Part shown: positions 59,741 to 64,000 of the stretch, in pieces
Position numbering within the stretch: position 1 is the stretch's first letter
Layout of the letters: every line of letters begins with the position of its first letter
DNA from: Clytia hemisphaerica
Taxonomy: Eukaryota > Cnidaria > Hydrozoa > Leptothecata > Clytiidae
NCBI GenBank assembly: GCA_902728285.1
Contig: CACVBU010001176.1
Location: forward strand, 67,858-131,857
Length of the DNA stretch: 64,000 nt
Direction: 5' to 3'
Program-made: the position numbers and the translations under genes
Notes under the pieces: generated by a model
Told to the model about the DNA's origin: nothing
Database searches by the model: none
Seen by the model: only the letters and a program-made list of their open reading frames with translations

Positions 59741-60301
59741 GTCATTCTTCTAATTTAATCCGTCCTCTAATTAGTACGAATTAATTATTTTGGCAAAATG
59801 AAATAATTTATCTAACTCTAATTATTAGTACGAGTCCATGATCACGAATTTCTGATTTTCCTCTAATTTAGTACGATAAAGGTCAAATTTTCCTCTAATT
59901 ATAGTACGAATAGTAAAAATAAACGAATTTTTTTTGTTTCAAAGACACTTCAAAGACAAGGAGGTATGGAGATACCAGCTGATTTCATTTTCAAATCGGT
60001 CAATGCAAAACTTTACAGTCAAATGAGAGAGAAAGTTCTCAAGGAACTGGAAACTTTTGAAGAAAAGAGAAAAGTTGGTAAAAATAAGAGTTTGAAAAAG
60101 AAAGAAAAAATAAATAAAAAGTACCAAAAAGTGTGTTTTTAATTTTTCAACCCCTAATTTAATACGATTTGATATCTCTTTTACTCTAATTATTAGTACG
60201 ACAATCAACGTCAATTTCCAAGGTATTTTATTTCCTCTTATTATTAGTACGACCCCTTCAAAATAATTATTTTTTCCGGAGGATTAAATTAGAAGAATGA
60301 C
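59741..60301. mobile_element. Inverted-repeat element with TCTAATTATTAGTACGA ladder and internal open frame
   Basis: Perfect 21-bp inverted ends begin GTCATTCTTCTAATTTAAT (59741 onward) and close at 60301. Seven TCTAATTATTAGTACGA-type motifs, all in one direction, start at 59766, 59817, 59862 and 59894 on the left and at 60153, 60185 and 60236 on the right. The centre holds a non-repetitive frame (59942-60142). No certain target duplication is seen. Confidence 0.85.
59942..60142 (+). CDS. Lys-rich open frame carried inside an inverted-repeat element
   Basis: The frame stays open from upstream and codes for 66 residues to TAA. It includes GGMEIPADFIFKSVNAKLYS and MREKVLKELETFEEKRK, then a Lys-rich tail. 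The segment TTTTTTTGTTTCAAAG just before it could be a splice acceptor. Composition is protein-like and helical. It sits between the left and right ladders, as a captured host-gene exon would. No family is recognised, and it has no clear start codon except Met within GGMEIP. The minus-strand frame 59939-60214 is its shadow. Confidence 0.4.
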   Translation, partial: KTLQRQGGMEIPADFIFKSVNAKLYSQMREKVLKELETFEEKRKVGKNKSLKKKEKINKKYQKVCF

Positions 60302-61244
60302 GGTAAACATGAAATTTGGACCAAAGTCGTGTTTAAACACGGCAATTATGAAAAATTCACTATGGTCAGAGCCCTTAATACGTTATTGTTAGCCAAGTAT
60401 GCCTTGTTTTGTCGCACAATTATTTTGAAAATCTTTGATTTTATTTAGCACTGACCATTTGTTGGCAAATATCTGGTACGGCGATCGACGTACCTGCCGT
60501 CCCCGGTGTGGTGTTCCAAGAGTTTCGCCCAAGAGAAAACATTTAAAATTTAGAATGCCTAGATTGCTTGAAAACGCATCATGTACATCATTATCTATGA
60601 GAATTATTTTTTAATTGTTCGATGCTGCATACATACAAGATGTTTTAGAACTATCTACTTTTGCAAATTATTGAAGGAGCAAAAATCCTGCTTTAAGTCT
60701 CTTAAGTTAACACGGTATCATTTTGTGTAACAATAAAAGCGACTACGGAGAGACGACCATTATTAAACGCTGACGGAGAAAGACTTTTTTGTTTTGGCTG
60801 AAAAGGTTTTCGTTGGATGCAGTCCCGATACAGTATTTGCATCACAAAAATTTTCATTAAAAATGAAAAAATACGCCCTCAGAAAAATAACGAAAATATT
60901 TGATGATTTTAATATTATAAAGTTTTGATTATTTTGAATGACTTTACCATGACAATGTTACCAAGTTGATATTACAATAAGTTAATTAGTTAGCGAAGCG
61001 AGCAAGAAAATTTACAGATTTAGTTACATTTTTAGTTACATCTGATGATTGCTTAGAGCATGAAACTCCGAGTTATGGATTTTTAAATTTTTTGGTTTTG
61101 AAATATATTTTTGATTAAAGAAGCTCTACTCCTGGTTGGTTTTATTTTTATCGAGCACTCTTTGAATATGATCACCTTATTTGATTCATCAGATTTAGTT
61201 CTTATATTTTTAGAGTTTCCTTGTGTTTTAGACAATGATTTGCT
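60302..61244. other. Non-coding, AT-rich stretch
   Basis: Nothing recognised. Confidence 0.4.
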
Positions 61245-61335
61245 TTTCACGTTCACGTTAAAAATCTCGATTCACGTATTCACGTCAGAAAAAAGGCTCA
61301 TTCACGTGTCACGCCAGCCCCTGGGGGGAGCCCCT
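61245..61335 (-). mobile_element. GCGTGAT-ladder element, short copy
   Basis: Five TTCACGT/TCACGCC words lead into CCAGCCCCTGGGGGGAGCCCC, the G/C-rich terminus of the family. The other end is lost. Confidence 0.6.
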
Positions 61336-61583
61336 ATGAGAGGTATTGGAGGTATGAATTTTCGATTTTTGCGATCTAACAAGAATCTCTTAGCTCGGAA
61401 GACAAGCAAACATTGAAATAATTTTTCAGAAATCTTTTAGATGTTCAATATACAATAAGGACGTTCTCGGCCTAGTGGGTCATATAAGCTGGGCCGGTGG
61501 GCTGTGATATATCTGTCACCTTTACTCATCTTTTTGCTCATTTCGACCCTTACAGTGCACTTTGGCCCCCCTTTGGGTAGCTT

Positions 61584-61805
61584 GGAAAAGGGAGAGGATA
61601 ATTACAAGGTCTCAAAAGAAGGTTGTCTATTGCTCATTCCGACATCGACTTATAACCTGACTGAAATTCGAGCCGTTACTAGCAACCCTGACCCTACCTA
61701 ACTTTTAGTTGATCAATTCCAAACAACAAAACCCCTGGAAAATTTAAAATGTCGGAATGAGCAGTAGACAACCTTCTTTTGAGACCTTGTAATTATCCTT
61801 TTCCC
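61584..61805. mobile_element. Fold-back element with arms of about 60 bp
   Basis: The left arm (GGAAAAGGGAGAGGATAATT, then ACAAGGTCTCAAAAGAAGG) pairs with the right arm at 61750-61805. A loop of about 105 bp lies between. A strong hairpin is expected. Confidence 0.75.
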
Positions 61806-61898
61806 TTGGGAAAAGTGACCCTTAAGAGCCGCACGTACGTACGTTAGGTAGCTTATATCTCGAATGCCCCAGCCCCGACGCAAAATTTTTTTCCGTAA

Positions 61899-62105
61899 GC
61901 GACCCAAGCCCTCATTTAGCGGTCCAAGCCCTCTTTTTAGAATTCTCTGATTGCGCCAGCGGCCCAAGCCCTACTTTAGCGGTCGTTGCCCTCCTAAAAG
62001 TATTCTGCGGCTCAAAATAGCGGTCCAAGCCCTCAAACAACGGTCCAAGCCCTCGGAAACTTAGTCACTTTTTTATTCTGGGTGATAATCAGCGGTCCAA
62101 GACCT
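61899..62105. repeat. GCGGTCCAAGCCCT ladder
   Basis: GCGGTCCAAGCCCT-type motifs start at about 61899, 61919, 61959, 61979, 62007, 62020, 62040 and 62092, all in one direction. AAAAGTGACCCTTAAG at 61811 and CTTAGTCACTTTTT at 62060 may be its worn inverted ends. Confidence 0.7.
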
Positions 62106-62351
62106 GAATATTTCTGACAACGAATTTCCTAAACCAACTTGGCCGGAAAACAAGAAATGTGATTTTTTTGTGCGCGAAATTATTATGACTTTAACGGCCC
62201 AAGGCCTTAAAGCATTATATTTAGACTTATCATTTCATGCTACTTTTCACGGCGAAAGTGAGAGGTGTGATTTTAGACAAAATGCATATAAAGCGAGTGA
62301 GTGAGTAAAAATTACGAGTGTTTGGAGATTTTAACTTGGAGTTTTTGTTGA

Positions 62352-63293
62352 ATGAGTAATATCTGTAATGTTGATTTCTTTCTTTCTTCTCAAGATTTAA
62401 AATGTCTTTTTAAATTCAAAATGGACGAACATGCACGTGGAAGGGTAGAATTAATTTTAGATTACTTCAAGGAAGCTAAAATCCTTATTCAGGATGGGAA
62501 GGAAGAGGATGGACAAAGTCCGAGCATAGTGTTCGAATGTTGATGTCAAAAATCAAGAGGATATTGACAACTTTTTGGATTTTTATATGAATGAGACGAA
62601 TGAAATCATGAAAATAAAAGTAAAAAAAAACACCAGGTCAGAAGAGCATTTATGCAATCAAATCAATTTACCGATGCCATTTTGATACAAGATATGAGAA
62701 TACCAGAGACGCTGAATCTATTTTGAGGAAGGACCCATCAAAACGATTCAAGAATACAATGTGTCCTTTTCAAATTTCATTCAAAGTAATCAAAATGCCC
62801 CTCTCATTCGAATGCCTCTTGTCAACTCACTATGACTTACGAGCATAACCACCCAGTGAATTCCTTAGAAGCACTAAGCTTTAAAAGAATTTCGGAGGAA
62901 ATTCTGATCGAAGTTCAGAACCTTTTTGAAAAGGGTAATACATCATCCCAAGCATATCAGGAATTTCTCAGAACTCTCAAGCTACATTGTGAAGACCAAA
63001 TCAAATTTCATTTGAGTAAAGCGGACAGATCAAAATGCCCACGACGAAGAGACTTTGATTCACTTTATATAAAGTTTTGCAAAGAAAAATTTGGTGGAAA
63101 GAATGGAGCTGATATGTTTGAGAAGCTTGAAGAAAGAATTAATCAGTTTGAAGAAAACATGGACGGGATAAAAGTCGCATACCAGCTTTACAACGAGGAC
63201 GAAAATTCGGCATTGATTTTGGCTATTTTGACACCTTTGATGATAAGAGTCCACAGAATGGTAAAGACAACTCTATTACATTACATTTTTTGA
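62352..63293 (+). pseudogene. Mutator-like (FAR1/MULE) transposase, N-terminal part, frameshifted
   Basis: The coding signal moves through frames. 62352-62543 reads HARGRVELILDYFKEAK and QDGKEEDGQSPS. About 62542-62640 reads EDIDNFLDFYMNETNEIMKI. 62651-62831 reads IYRCHFDTRYENTRD and KRFKNTMCPFQISFKV. 62832-63293 reads TYEHNHPVNSLEALSFKRIS and onward. The CxH, then CPF, then HNHP series is the zinc-binding FAR1/WRKY-GCM1-like domain of MULE transposases; the NSLEALSF and LFEKGNTSSQAYQEF region normally follows. At least three frame changes inactivate it. The catalytic DDE part is not found in the window; the frame stops after a possible donor (GAATGGTAAAG). Family call fairly sure; it could have supplied mobility to Mutator-type elements such as 6346-7287, but that is inference. 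Confidence 0.75.
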
Positions 63294-63311
63294 ATTTTAA
63301 GACATGGATTT

Positions 63312-63462
63312 CCGATTGGGGATGAAATGAAAGTTAATTTCCCAGTGGGGCTTAAATTACAGGGTATTTCCGGGTATTTTCCGGGTATTTTCCCAGTGGG
63401 GACCAAATTTTTGCCAAATTTTCCAGTGGGGCTGGGGTCCTAGTGGGTCTGTGAAACAGAGG
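63312..63462 (+). mobile_element. CCCCACTGG-ladder element, 3' part
   Basis: CGATTGGGGATG, CCCAGTGGGGC, CCCAGTGGGGACC, CCAGTGGGGC and GTGGGTCTGTGAAACAGAGG follow in the usual order, with TA at 63463-63464. A short GGGTATTTTCC word is duplicated inside. Confidence 0.75.
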
Positions 63463-64000
63463 TATAATAATTGATTATTCACAAGAGCAGCCACCGGCTA
63501 GGAAGTATGAAATACTTGTTCTTGAGGTCCTTTTTTCCTGGAAAAAACGAGCTGTTTTGTATCCTGGACTCTCCTGGATTATATCATTTGCTCTGGGAAA
63601 AAATGAGACTCCTGTATATCTGTTCTCTTGAAATATTATGCTCCTGGAAAAATATAACAGCTATTTTCTAAGAAAGTTATAATGTTCCTAGAACACTTAC
63701 TACAATACTGGCAATAATATTTGGGAAAAAAGGGAAAACTTAACCTCTGATACTCAGGGTAGCCATTACGCCTAGAAAATTTAGTTTTCACGCTCATATT
63801 TTGTTATATAATAAAGCTTTACAGGTTTGCAGGCCACCGTGAAGACACATGGGCCTCTATAAACCGCTCGTACTTTTTACAATGATCTTTTTGAATTAAA
63901 TTTTTTTCGCGGGCTTCCCCGGACTTTCCATTTTGTGTTGTCTCCCTTGATTTTAGCATTCATTTTTTCGGCTTCCTTACACCATTCTTTGATTATTTGT
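63463..64000. other. Non-coding right edge
   Basis: CTCCTGGAAAAA-type words recur at about 63535-63690 (six loose copies), perhaps another worn ladder repeat. No gene is seen. Confidence 0.4.

Overview
This window looks like part of an animal nuclear genome: AT-rich, gene-poor and packed with non-autonomous transposons. Two genes have spliced exons with GT/AG borders and matching phases, and intron lengths run from 261 bp to about 10.5 kb. The sorting-nexin gene of the SNX10/SNX11 group makes a metazoan host very likely. The mix of a tRNA-derived SINE, mariner-, hAT-, piggyBac- and Mutator-type elements suggests an invertebrate. I lean to a cnidarian from general resemblance only; the species cannot be read from the window. 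No rRNA, functional tRNA, CRISPR or bacterial-type operon was seen.

Layout. (1) At 369-1621 are the last two coding exons of a major-facilitator transporter, divergent MFSD8/CLN7-like, with its 5' part left of the window. (2) 1622-30176 is about 28 kb with no confident gene. It holds a 124-bp tandem array, a three-level transposon nest at 5.9-7.4 kb, a piggyBac-type element, a SINE with a MITE inside it, and many fold-back elements. Two weak orphan exons (11.6 kb, 25.2 kb) are listed at low confidence. (3) 30177-54920 is a six-exon sorting nexin gene that I assembled by splice phase: an N-terminal PX domain of SNX10/11 type plus an unusually long acidic, disordered tail with two SPAK/OSR1-type RFx[VI] docking motifs (about 607 aa). 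Its introns are full of the same repeats. (4) 56263-57238 is a 976-bp transposon with a perfect 9-bp target duplication. (5) 58292-58975 is a single-exon coiled-coil protein of unknown role. (6) 59741-60301 is an inverted-repeat element carrying a Lys-rich open frame in its centre. (7) 61.2-63.3 kb has more repeats and a frameshifted Mutator-like (FAR1/MULE) transposase.

The most striking signal is structural. At least nine unrelated repeat families, most with recognisable inverted termini, share one design: short termini, then a ladder of short, same-direction degenerate motifs separated by AT-rich spacers. In several families the spacings fall near 20, 30-31 or 40-43 bp, that is about 2, 3 or 4 turns of DNA. 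In the best family (the CCCCACTGG family) two copies 43 kb apart have identical spacing series. This may be a general class of phased binding arrays for transposases or host factors.

The protein genes have no evident functional link to each other, although the MFS transporter and the sorting nexin would both be expected to act in the endo-lysosomal system if the family assignments hold.
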